Below, one piece after another: positions 52,001-63,770 of a stretch of DNA of 64,000 nt; position 1 is the stretch's first letter; each line of letters starts with the position of its first letter. The stretch covers positions 21,088,501-21,152,500 of the forward strand of contig OZ059899.1 of assembly GCA_964057225.1 (NCBI GenBank), read 5' to 3'. Source of the DNA: Auanema rhodensis. Taxonomy: Eukaryota > Nematoda > Chromadorea > Rhabditida > Rhabditidae. Position numbers and translations under genes: made by a program. The notes below the pieces were generated by a model. The model was not told where the DNA came from. It did not search any database and worked only from the letters and a program-made list of their open reading frames with translations.

Positions 52001-54646
52001 AAAAGAAATCTAAAAACATCTACTTTTTGCTAAATTATTTTGAAATTTTTCGAAAAAATTTTTGTCAAAATGTTTTTGGAAGCAATGTTGAGTGTACATG
52101 GAAACTCAACGTACACTAATGCATCATTTTTCAAACGATCATAACTAATTTTTGTATTAAGCGTTTCTCAATGTAGTATAGTGCATTCGATGCGGATTTT
52201 TAAGCTGCGTCGATCTGTGTTATCAGATTTGCGCTAGCTTAAAAATGCACCGAGATATCAACTGATATAAGTTCACACTTATATCCTCGATTTTCACCCT
52301 GAAGAATTAATTTTTTCGTTGAATAACATTGTCCATCGTCTTTGCCTTGAAAAAAGGAATCTAAAAACATCTACTTTTTGCTAAATTATTTTGAATTTTT
52401 TCGAAAAAAATTTTTGTCAAAATGTTTTTGGAAGCAATGTTGAGTGTACATGGAAACTCAACATACACTAATGCATCATTTTTCAAACGATCATAACTAA
52501 TTTTTGTATTAAGCGTTTCTCAATGTAGTATAGTGCATTCGATGCGGATTTTTAAGCTGCGTCGATCTGTGTTATCAGATTTGCGCTAGCTTAAAAATGC
52601 ACCGAGATATCAACTAATATAAGTTCACACTTATATCCTCGATTTTCACGCTGAAGAATTAATTTTTTCGTTGAATAACAAAGTCCATCGTCTTTGCCTT
52701 GAAAAAAGAAATCTAAAAACATCTACTTTTCGCTAAATTATTTTGAAATTTTTCGAAAAAATTTTTGTCAAAATGTTTTTGGAAGCAATGTTGAGTGTAC
52801 ATGGAAACTCAACGTACACTAATGCATCATTTTTCAAACGATCATAACTAATTTTTGTATTAAGCGTTTCTCAATGTAGTATAGTGCATTCGATGCGGAT
52901 TTTTAAGCTGCGTCGATCTGTGTTATCAGATTTGCGCTAGCTTAAAAATGCACCGAGATATCAACTAATATAAGTTCACACTTATATCCTCGATTTTCAC
53001 CCTGAAGAATTAATTTTTTCGTTGAATAACATTGTCCATCGTCTTTGCCTTGAAAAAAGGAATCTAAAAACATCTACTTTTTGCTAAATTATTTTGAAAT
53101 TTTTTGAAAAAATTTTTGTCAAAATGTTTTTGGAAGCAATGTTGAGTGTACATGGAAACTCAACATACACTAATGCATCATTTTTCAAACGATCATAACT
53201 AATTTTTGTATCAAGCGTTTCTCAATGTAGTATAGTGCATTCGATGCGGATTTTTAAGCTGCGTCGATCTGTGTTATCAGATTTGCGCTAGCTTAAAAAT
53301 GCACCGAGATATCAACTAATATAAGTTCACACTTATATCCTCGATTTTCACCCTGAAGAATTAATTTTTTCGTTGAATAACAAAGTCCATCGTCTTTGCC
53401 TTGAAAAAAGGAATCTAAAAACATCTACTTTTTGCTAAATTATTTTGAAATTTTTCGAAAAAATTTTTGTCAAAATGTTTTTGGAAGCAATGTTGAGTGT
53501 ACATGGAAACTCAACGTACACTAATGCATCATTTTTCAAACGATCATAACTAATTTTTGTATCAAGCGTTTCTCAATAAGTATAGTGCATTCGATGCGGA
53601 TTTTTAAGCTGCGTCGATCTGTGTTATCAGATTTGCGCTAGCTTAAAAATGCACCGAGATATCAACTGATATAAGTTCACACTTATATCCTCGATTTTCA
53701 CCCTGAAGAATTAATTTTTTCGTTGAATAACATTGTCCATCGTCTTTGCCTTGAAAAAAGGAATCTTAAAACATCTACTTTTCGCTAAATTATTTTGAAA
53801 TTTTTCGAAAAAATTTTTGTCAAAATGTTTTTGGAAGCAATGTTGAGTGTACATGGAAACTCAACGTACACTAATGCATCATTTTTCAAACGATCATAAC
53901 TAATTTTTGTATTAAGCGTTTCTCAATGTAGTATAGTGCATTCGATGCGGATTTTTAAGCTGCGTCGATCTGTGTTATCAGATTTGCGCTAGCTTAAAAA
54001 TGCACCGAGATATCAACTGATATAAGTTCACACTTATATCCTCGATTTTCACCCTGAAGAATTAATTTTTTCGTTGAATAACATTGTCCATCGTCTTTGC
54101 CTTGAAAAAAGGAATCTAAAAACATCTACTTTTTGCTAAATTATTTTGAAATTTTTTGAAAAAATTTTTGTCAAAATGTTTTTGGAAGCAATGTTGAGTG
54201 TACATGGAAACTCAACATACACTAATGCATCATTTTTCAAACGATCATAACTAATTTTTGTATTACGCGTTTCTCAATGTAGTATAGTGCATTCGATGCG
54301 GATTTTTAAGCTGCGTCGATCTGTGTTATCAGATTTGCGCTAGCTTAAAAATGCACCGAGATATCAACTAATATATGTTCACACTTATATCCTCGATTTT
54401 CACCCTGAAGAATTAATTTTTTCATTGAATAACATTGTCCATCGTCTTTGCCTTGAAAAAAGGAATCTAAAAACATCTACTTTTTGCTAAATTATTTTGA
54501 AATTTTTCGAAAAAATTTTTGTCAAAATGTTTTTGGAAGCAATGTTGAGTGTACATGGAAACTCAACGTACACTAATGCATCATTTTTCAAACGATCATA
54601 ACTAATTTTTGTATTAAGCGTTTCTCAATGTAGTATAGTGCATTCG
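49032..54646 (+). repeat. Array segment: units 141-156, mosaic
   Basis: Unit starts: 49032, 49383, 49734, 50084, 50435, 50786, 51137, 51488, 51839, 52190, 52542, 52893, 53244, 53594, 53945, 54296. All major haplotypes occur. Unit 49734 has GAATTGATT (49853) and the CTTATTTTTG cassette. Unit 52190 is 352 bp, with one extra A after TTTTTTCG. Unit 52542 has CACGCTGAAG. Units 52542-53593 correspond to 59910-60962 (offset 7368), sharing the order CTTTTCGCT-type, g75a with CATTGTCC, then g75a + tt140aa. Pairs 50786/51137 and 53945/54296 are the GTATTACGCG then g75a/a81t/g129a couple. Confidence 0.87.
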
Positions 54647-56751
54647 ATGCGGATTTTTAAGCTGCGTCGATCTGTGTTATCAGATTCGTGCTAGCTTAAA
54701 AATGCACCGAGATATCAACTGATATAAGTTCACACTTATATCCTCGATTTTCACCCTGAAGAATTAATTTTTTCGTTGAATAACATTGTCCATCGTCTTT
54801 GCCTTGAAAAAAAGAATCTAAAAACATCTACTTTTTGCTAAATTATTCTGAAATTTTTTGAAAATTTTTTGTCAAAATGTTTTTGGAAGCAATGTTGAGT
54901 GTACATGGAAACTCAACGTACACTAATGCATCATTTTTCAAACGATCATAACTAATTTTTGTATTAAGCGTTTCTCAATGTAGTATAGTGCATTCGATGC
55001 GGATTTTTAAGCTGCGTCGATCTGTGTTATCAGATTTGCGCTAGCTTAAAAATGCACCGAGATATCAACTGATATAAGTTCACACTTATATCCTTGATTT
55101 TCACCCTGAAGAATTAATTTTTTCGTTGAATAACATTGTCCATCGTCTTTGCCTTGAAAAAAGGAATCTAAAAACATCTACTTTTTGCTAAATTATTTTG
55201 AAATTTTTTGAAAAAATTTTTGTCAAAATGTTTTTGGAAGCAATGTTGAGTGTACATGGAAACTCAACATACACTAATGCATCATTTTTCAAACGATCAT
55301 AACTAATTTTTGTATTAAGCGTTTCTCAATGTAGTATAGTGCATTCGATGCGGATTTTTAAGCTGCGTCGATCTGTGTTATCAGATTTGCGCTAGCTTCA
55401 AAATGCACCGAGATATCAACTGATATAAGTTCACACTTATATCCTCGATTTTCACCCTGAAGAATTAATTTTTTCGTTGAATAACATTGTCCATCGTCTT
55501 TGCCTTGAAAAAAGGAATCTAAAAACATCTACTTTTTGCTAAATTATTTTGAAATTTTTTGAAAAAATTTTTGTCAAAATGTTTTTGGAAGCAATGTTGA
55601 GTGTACATGGAAACTCAACATACACTAATGCATCATTTTTCAAACGATCATAACTAATTTTTGTATTACGCGTTTCTCAATGTAGTATAGTGCATTCGAT
55701 GCGGATTTTTAAGCTGCGTCGATCTGTGTTATCAGATTTGCGCTAGCTTAAAAATGCACCGAGATATCAACTAATATATGTTCACACTTATATCCTCGAT
55801 TTTCACCCTGAAGAATTAATTTTTTCATTGAATAACATTGTCCATCGTCTCTGCCTTGAAAAAAGGAATCTAAAAACATCTACTTTTTGCTAAATTATTT
55901 TGAAATTTTTCGAAAAAATTTTTGTCAAAATGTTTTTGGAAGCAATGTTGAGTGTACATGGAAACTCAACGTACACTAATGCATCATTTTTCAAACGATC
56001 ATAACTAATTTTTCTATTAAGCGTTTCTCAATGTAGTATAGTGCATTCGATGCGGATTTTTAAGCTGCGTCGAGCTGTGTTATCAGATTTGTGCTAGCTT
56101 AAAAATGCACCGAGATATCAACTGATATAAGTTCACACTTATATCCTCGATTTTCACCCTGAAGAATTAATTTTTTCGTTGAATAACATTGTTCATCGTC
56201 TTTGCCTTGAAAAAAGGAATCTAAAAACATCTACTTTTCGCTAAATTATTTTGAAATTTTTTGAAAAAATTTTTGTCAAAATGTTTTTGGAAGCAATGTT
56301 GAGTGTACATGGAAACTCAACATACACTAATGCATCATTTTTCAAACGATCATAACTAATTTTTGTATTAAGCGTTTCTCAATGTAGTATAGTGCATTCG
56401 ATGCGGATTTTTAAGCTGCGTCGATCTGTGTTATCAGATTTGCGCTAGCTTAAAAATGCACCGAGATATCAACTAATATAAGTTCACACTTATATCCTCG
56501 ATTTTCACCCTGAAGAATTAATTTTTTCGTTGAATAACAAAGTCCATCGTCTTTGCCTTGAAAAAAGAAATCTAAAAACATCTACTTTTCGCTAAATTAT
56601 TTTGAAATTTTTCGAAAAAATTTTTGTCAAAATGTTTTTGGAAGCAATGTTGAGTGTACATGGAAACTCAACGTACACTAATGCATCATTTTTCAAACGA
56701 TCATAACTAATTTTTGTATTAAGCGTTTCTCAATGTAGTATAGTGCATTCG
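54647..56751 (+). repeat. 6-unit higher-order repeat, copy 1 (units 157-162)
   Basis: Unit starts: 54647, 54997, 55348, 55699, 56050, 56401. Markers: GATTCGTGCTAG, GAAAAAAAGAATC and a shortened A run, GAAAATTTTTTG (54647, 350 bp); c99t (54997); GTATTACGCG (55348); g75a/a81t/g129a with GTCTCTGCC and TTTTTCTATT (55699); CGAGCTGTG with TTTGTGCTAG (56050); g75a + tt140aa with CTTTTCGCT (56401). It differs from copy 2 at two sites I can see: CTTCAAAATG in 55348 and ATTGTTCATC in 56050. Confidence 0.92.
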
Positions 56752-58856
56752 ATGCGGATTTTTAAGCTGCGTCGATCTGTGTTATCAGATTCGTGCTAGC
56801 TTAAAAATGCACCGAGATATCAACTGATATAAGTTCACACTTATATCCTCGATTTTCACCCTGAAGAATTAATTTTTTCGTTGAATAACATTGTCCATCG
56901 TCTTTGCCTTGAAAAAAAGAATCTAAAAACATCTACTTTTTGCTAAATTATTCTGAAATTTTTTGAAAATTTTTTGTCAAAATGTTTTTGGAAGCAATGT
57001 TGAGTGTACATGGAAACTCAACGTACACTAATGCATCATTTTTCAAACGATCATAACTAATTTTTGTATTAAGCGTTTCTCAATGTAGTATAGTGCATTC
57101 GATGCGGATTTTTAAGCTGCGTCGATCTGTGTTATCAGATTTGCGCTAGCTTAAAAATGCACCGAGATATCAACTGATATAAGTTCACACTTATATCCTT
57201 GATTTTCACCCTGAAGAATTAATTTTTTCGTTGAATAACATTGTCCATCGTCTTTGCCTTGAAAAAAGGAATCTAAAAACATCTACTTTTTGCTAAATTA
57301 TTTTGAAATTTTTTGAAAAAATTTTTGTCAAAATGTTTTTGGAAGCAATGTTGAGTGTACATGGAAACTCAACATACACTAATGCATCATTTTTCAAACG
57401 ATCATAACTAATTTTTGTATTAAGCGTTTCTCAATGTAGTATAGTGCATTCGATGCGGATTTTTAAGCTGCGTCGATCTGTGTTATCAGATTTGCGCTAG
57501 CTTAAAAATGCACCGAGATATCAACTGATATAAGTTCACACTTATATCCTCGATTTTCACCCTGAAGAATTAATTTTTTCGTTGAATAACATTGTCCATC
57601 GTCTTTGCCTTGAAAAAAGGAATCTAAAAACATCTACTTTTTGCTAAATTATTTTGAAATTTTTTGAAAAAATTTTTGTCAAAATGTTTTTGGAAGCAAT
57701 GTTGAGTGTACATGGAAACTCAACATACACTAATGCATCATTTTTCAAACGATCATAACTAATTTTTGTATTACGCGTTTCTCAATGTAGTATAGTGCAT
57801 TCGATGCGGATTTTTAAGCTGCGTCGATCTGTGTTATCAGATTTGCGCTAGCTTAAAAATGCACCGAGATATCAACTAATATATGTTCACACTTATATCC
57901 TCGATTTTCACCCTGAAGAATTAATTTTTTCATTGAATAACATTGTCCATCGTCTCTGCCTTGAAAAAAGGAATCTAAAAACATCTACTTTTTGCTAAAT
58001 TATTTTGAAATTTTTCGAAAAAATTTTTGTCAAAATGTTTTTGGAAGCAATGTTGAGTGTACATGGAAACTCAACGTACACTAATGCATCATTTTTCAAA
58101 CGATCATAACTAATTTTTCTATTAAGCGTTTCTCAATGTAGTATAGTGCATTCGATGCGGATTTTTAAGCTGCGTCGAGCTGTGTTATCAGATTTGTGCT
58201 AGCTTAAAAATGCACCGAGATATCAACTGATATAAGTTCACACTTATATCCTCGATTTTCACCCTGAAGAATTAATTTTTTCGTTGAATAACATTGTCCA
58301 TCGTCTTTGCCTTGAAAAAAGGAATCTAAAAACATCTACTTTTCGCTAAATTATTTTGAAATTTTTTGAAAAAATTTTTGTCAAAATGTTTTTGGAAGCA
58401 ATGTTGAGTGTACATGGAAACTCAACATACACTAATGCATCATTTTTCAAACGATCATAACTAATTTTTGTATTAAGCGTTTCTCAATGTAGTATAGTGC
58501 ATTCGATGCGGATTTTTAAGCTGCGTCGATCTGTGTTATCAGATTTGCGCTAGCTTAAAAATGCACCGAGATATCAACTAATATAAGTTCACACTTATAT
58601 CCTCGATTTTCACCCTGAAGAATTAATTTTTTCGTTGAATAACAAAGTCCATCGTCTTTGCCTTGAAAAAAGAAATCTAAAAACATCTACTTTTCGCTAA
58701 ATTATTTTGAAATTTTTCGAAAAAATTTTTGTCAAAATGTTTTTGGAAGCAATGTTGAGTGTACATGGAAACTCAACGTACACTAATGCATCATTTTTCA
58801 AACGATCATAACTAATTTTTGTATTAAGCGTTTCTCAATGTAGTATAGTGCATTCG
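56752..58856 (+). repeat. 6-unit higher-order repeat, copy 2 (units 163-168)
   Basis: Unit starts: 56752, 57102, 57453, 57804, 58155, 58506. It follows copy 1 directly at offset 2105, including the unusual 350 bp first unit. At the two differing sites copy 2 has the array consensus, so the changes arose in copy 1 after duplication. Confidence 0.92.
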
Positions 58857-61664
58857 ATGCGGATTTTTAAGCTGCGTCGATCTGTGTTATCAGATTTGCG
58901 CTAGCTTAAAAATGCACCGAGATATCAACTGATATAAGTTCACACTTATATCCTCGATTTTCACCCTGAAGAATTAATTTTTTCGTTGAATAACATTGTC
59001 CATCGTCTTTGCCTTGAAAAAAGGAATCTAAAAACATCTACTTTTTGCTAAATTATTTTGAAATTTTTTGAAAAAATTTTTGTCAAAATGTTTTTGGAAG
59101 CAATGTTGAGTGTACATGGAAACTCAACATACACTAATGCATCATTTTTCAAACGATCATAACTAATTTTTGTATTAAGCGTTTCTCAATGTAGTATAGT
59201 GCATTCGATGCGGATTTTTAAGCTGCGTCGATCTGTGTTATCAGATTTGCGCTAGCTTAAAAATGCACCGAGATATCAACTGATATAAGTTCACACTTAT
59301 ATCCTCGATTTTCACCCTGAAGAATTAATTTTTTCGTTGAATAACATTGTCCATCGTCTTTGCCTTGAAAAAAGGAATCTAAAAACATCTACTTTTTGCT
59401 AAATTATTTTGAAATTTTTTGAAAAAATTTTTGTCAAAATGTTTTTGGAAGCAATGTTGAGTGTACATGGAAACTCAACATACACTAATGCATCATTTTT
59501 CAAACGATCATAACTAATTTTTGTATTACGCGTTTCTCAATGTAGTATAGTGCATTCGATGCGGATTTTTAAGCTGCGTCGATCTGTGTTATCAGATTTG
59601 CGCTAGCTTAAAAATGCACCGAGATATCAACTAATATATGTTCACACTTATATCCTCGATTTTCACCCTGAAGAATTAATTTTTTCATTGAATAACATTG
59701 TCCATCGTCTCTGCCTTGAAAAAAGAAATCTAAAAACATCTACTTTTTGCTAAATTATTTTGAAATTTTTCGAAAAAATTTTTGTCAAAATGTTTTTGGA
59801 AGCAATGTTGAGTGTACATGGAAACTCAACGTACACTAATGCATCATTTTTCAAACGATCATAACTAATTTTTGTATTAAGCGTTTCTCAATGTAGAATA
59901 GTGCATTCGATGCGGATTTTTAAGCTGCGTCGATCTGTGTTATCAGATTTGCGCTAGCTTAAAAATGCACCGAGATATCAACTAATATAAGTTCACACTT
60001 ATATCCTCGATTTTCACCCTGAAGAATTAATTTTTTCGTTGAATAACAAAGTCCATCGTCTTTGCCTTGAAAAAAGAAATCTAAAAACATCTACTTTTCG
60101 CTAAATTATTTTGAAATTTTTCGAAAAAATTTTTGTCAAAATGTTTTTGGAAGCAATGTTGAGTGTACATGGAAACTCAACGTACACTAATGCATCATTT
60201 TTCAAACGATCATAACTAATTTTTGTATTAAGCGTTTCTCAATGTAGTATAGTGCATTCGATGCGGATTTTTAAGCTGCGTCGATCTGTGTTATCAGATT
60301 TGCGCTAGCTTAAAAATGCACCGAGATATCAACTAATATAAGTTCACACTTATATCCTCGATTTTCACCCTGAAGAATTAATTTTTTCGTTGAATAACAT
60401 TGTCCATCGTCTTTGCCTTGAAAAAAGGAATCTAAAAACATCTACTTTTTGCTAAATTATTTTGAAATTTTTTGAAAAAATTTTTGTCAAAATGTTTTTG
60501 GAAGCAATGTTGAGTGTACATGGAAACTCAACATACACTAATGCATCATTTTTCAAACGATCATAACTAATTTTTGTATCAAGCGTTTCTCAATGTAGTA
60601 TAGTGCATTCGATGCGGATTTTTAAGCTGCGTCGATCTGTGTTATCAGATTTGCGCTAGCTTAAAAATGCACCGAGATATCAACTAATATAAGTTCACAC
60701 TTATATCCTCGATTTTCACCCTGAAGAATTAATTTTTTCGTTGAATAACAAAGTCCATCGTCTTTGCCTTGAAAAAAGGAATCTAAAAACATCTACTTTT
60801 TGCTAAATTATTTTGAAATTTTTCGAAAAAATTTTTGTCAAAATGTTTTTGGAAGCAATGTTGAGTGTACATGGAAACTCAACGTACACTAATGCATCAT
60901 TTTTCAAACGATCATAACTAATTTTTGTATTAAGCGTTTCTCAATGTAGTATAGTGCATTCGATGCGGATTTTTAAGCTGCGTCGAGCTGTGTTATCAGA
61001 TTTGTGCTAGCTTAAAAATGCACCGAGATATCAACTGATATAAGTTCACACTTATATCCTCGATTTTCACCCTGAAGAATTAATTTTTTCGTTGAATAAC
61101 ATTGTCCATCGTCTTTGCCTTGAAAAAAGGAATCTAAAAACATCTACTTTTCGCTAAATTATTTTGAAATTTTTCGAAAAAATTTTTGTCAAAATGTTTT
61201 TGGAAGCAATGTTGAGTGTACATGGAAACTCAACATACACTAATGCATCATTTTTCAAACGATCATAACTAATTTTTGTATTAAGCGTTTCTCAATGTAG
61301 TATAGTGCATTCGATGCGGATTTTTAAGCTGCGTCGATCTGTGTTATCAGATTTGCGCTAGCTTAAAAATGCACCGAGATATCAACTAATATAAATTCAC
61401 ACTTATATCCTCGATTTTCACCCTGAAGAATTAATTTTTTCGTTGAATAACAAAGTCCATCGTCTTTGCCTTGAAAAAAGAAATCTAAAAACATCTACTT
61501 TTCGCTAAATTATTTTGAAATTTTTCGAAAAAATTTTTGTCAAAATGTTTTTGGAAGCAATGTTGAGTGTACATGGAAACTCAACGTACACTAATGCATC
61601 ATTTTTCAAACGATCATAACTAATTTTTGTATTAAGCGTTTCTCAATGTAGTATAGTGCATTCG
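58857..61664 (+). repeat. Array segment: units 169-176, partial echoes of the 6-unit block
   Basis: Unit starts: 58857, 59208, 59559, 59910, 60261, 60612, 60963, 61314. GTATTACGCG (59208) is followed by the g75a/a81t/g129a unit with GTCTCTGCC (59559), as in the 6-unit block, but the CGAGCTGTG unit is displaced to 60963. Private changes are TGTAGAATAG near 59897 and ATATAAATTCAC in 61314. Unit 60261 combines g75a with unmodified CATTGTCC. Confidence 0.87.
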
Positions 61665-63770
61665 ATGCGGATTTTTAAGCTGCGTCGATCTGTGTTATCA
61701 GATTTGCGCTAGCTTAAAAATGCACCGAGATATCAACTGATATAAGTTCACACTTATATCCTCGATTTTCACCCTGAAGAATTAATTTTTTCGTTGAATA
61801 ACATTGTCCATCGTCTTTGCCTTGAAAAAAGGAATCTAAAAACATCTACTTTTTGCTAAATTATTTTGAAATTTTTCGAAAAAATTTTTGTCAAAATGTT
61901 TTTGGAAGCAATGTTGAGTGTACATGGAAACTCAACGTACACTAATGCATCATTTTTCAAACGATCATAACTAATTTTTGTATTAAGCGTTTTTCAATGT
62001 AGTATAGCGCATTCGATGCGGATTTTTAAGCTGCGTCGATCTGTGTTATCAGATTTGCGCTAGCTTAAAAATGCACCGAGATATCAACTGATATAAGTTC
62101 ACACTTATATCCTCGATTTTCACCCTGAAGAATTAATTTTTTCGTTGAATAACATTGTCCATCGTCTTTGCCTTGAAAAAAGGAATCTAAAAACATCTAC
62201 TTTTTGCTAAATTATTTTGAAATTTTTTGAAAAAATTTTTGTCAAAATGTTTTTGGAAGCAATGTTGAGTGTACATGGAAACTCAACATACACTAATGCA
62301 TCATTTTTCAAACGATCATAACTAATTTTTGTATTAAGCGTTTCTCAATGTAGTATAGTGCATTCGATGCGGATTTTTAAGCTGCGTCGATCTGTGTTAT
62401 CAGATTTGCGCTAGCTTAAAAATGCACCGAGATATCAACTGATATAAGTTCACACTTATATCCTCGATTTTCACCCTGAAGAATTAATTTTTTCGTTGAA
62501 TAACATTGTCCATCGTTTTTGCCTTGAAAAAAGAAATCTAAAAACATCTACTTTTTGCTAAATTATTTTGAAATTTTTTGAAAAAATTTTTGTCAAAATG
62601 TTTTTGGAAGCAATGTTGAGTGTACATGGAAACTCAACATACACTAATGCATCATTTTTCAAACGATCATAACTAATTTTTGTATTAAGCGTTTCTCAAA
62701 GTAGTATAGTGCATTCGATGCGGATTTTTAAGCTGCGTCGATCTGTGTTATCAGATTTGCGCTAGCTTAAAAATGCACCGAGATATCAACTGATATAAGT
62801 TCACACTTATATCCTCGATTTTCACCCTGAAGAATTAATTTTTTCGTTGAATAACATTGTCCATCGTCTTTGCCTTGAAAAAAGGAATCTAAAAACATCT
62901 ACTTTTTGCTAAATTATTTTGAAATTTTTCGAAAAAATTTTTGTCAAAATGTTTTTGGAAGCAATGTTGAGTGTACATGGAAACTCAACGTACACTAATG
63001 CATCATTTTTCAAACGATCATAACTAATTTTTGTATTAAGCGTTTTTCAATGTAGTATAGCGCATTCGATGCGGATTTTTAAGCTGCGTCGATCTGTGTT
63101 ATCAGATTTGCGCTAGCTTAAAAATGCACCGAGATATCAACTGATATAAGTTCACACTTATATCCTCGATTTTCACCCTGAAGAATTAATTTTTTCGTTG
63201 AATAACATTGTCCATCGTCTTTGCCTTGAAAAAAGGAATCTAAAAACATCTACTTTTTGCTAAATTATTTTGAAATTTTTTGAAAAAATTTTTGTCAAAA
63301 TGTTTTTGGAAGCAATGTTGAGTGTACATGGAAACTCAACATACACTAATGCATCATTTTTCAAACGATCATAACTAATTTTTGTATTAAGCGTTTCTCA
63401 ATGTAGTATAGTGCATTCGATGCGGATTTTTAAGCTGCGTCGATCTGTGTTATCAGATTTGCGCTAGCTTAAAAATGCACCGAGATATCAACTGATATAA
63501 GTTCACACTTATATCCTCGATTTTCACCCTGAAGAATTAATTTTTTCGTTGAATAACATTGTCCATCGTTTTTGCCTTGAAAAAAGAAATCTAAAAACAT
63601 CTACTTTTTGCTAAATTATTTTGAAATTTTTTGAAAAAATTTTTGTCAAAATGTTTTTGGAAGCAATGTTGAGTGTACATGGAAACTCAACATACACTAA
63701 TGCATCATTTTTCAAACGATCATAACTAATTTTTGTATTAAGCGTTTCTCAAAGTAGTATAGTGCATTCG
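61665..63770 (+). repeat. 3-unit higher-order repeat, two full copies (units 177-182)
   Basis: Unit starts: 61665, 62016, 62367 (copy 1) and 62718, 63069, 63420 (copy 2), offset 1053 = 3 x 351. Each copy has a c213/g273 unit ending TTTTTCAATG and TAGCGCATTCG, a consensus unit, then a unit with GTTTTTGCC, AGAAATC and CAAAGTAG. No differences were seen. TAGCGC occurs only here. Confidence 0.92.
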
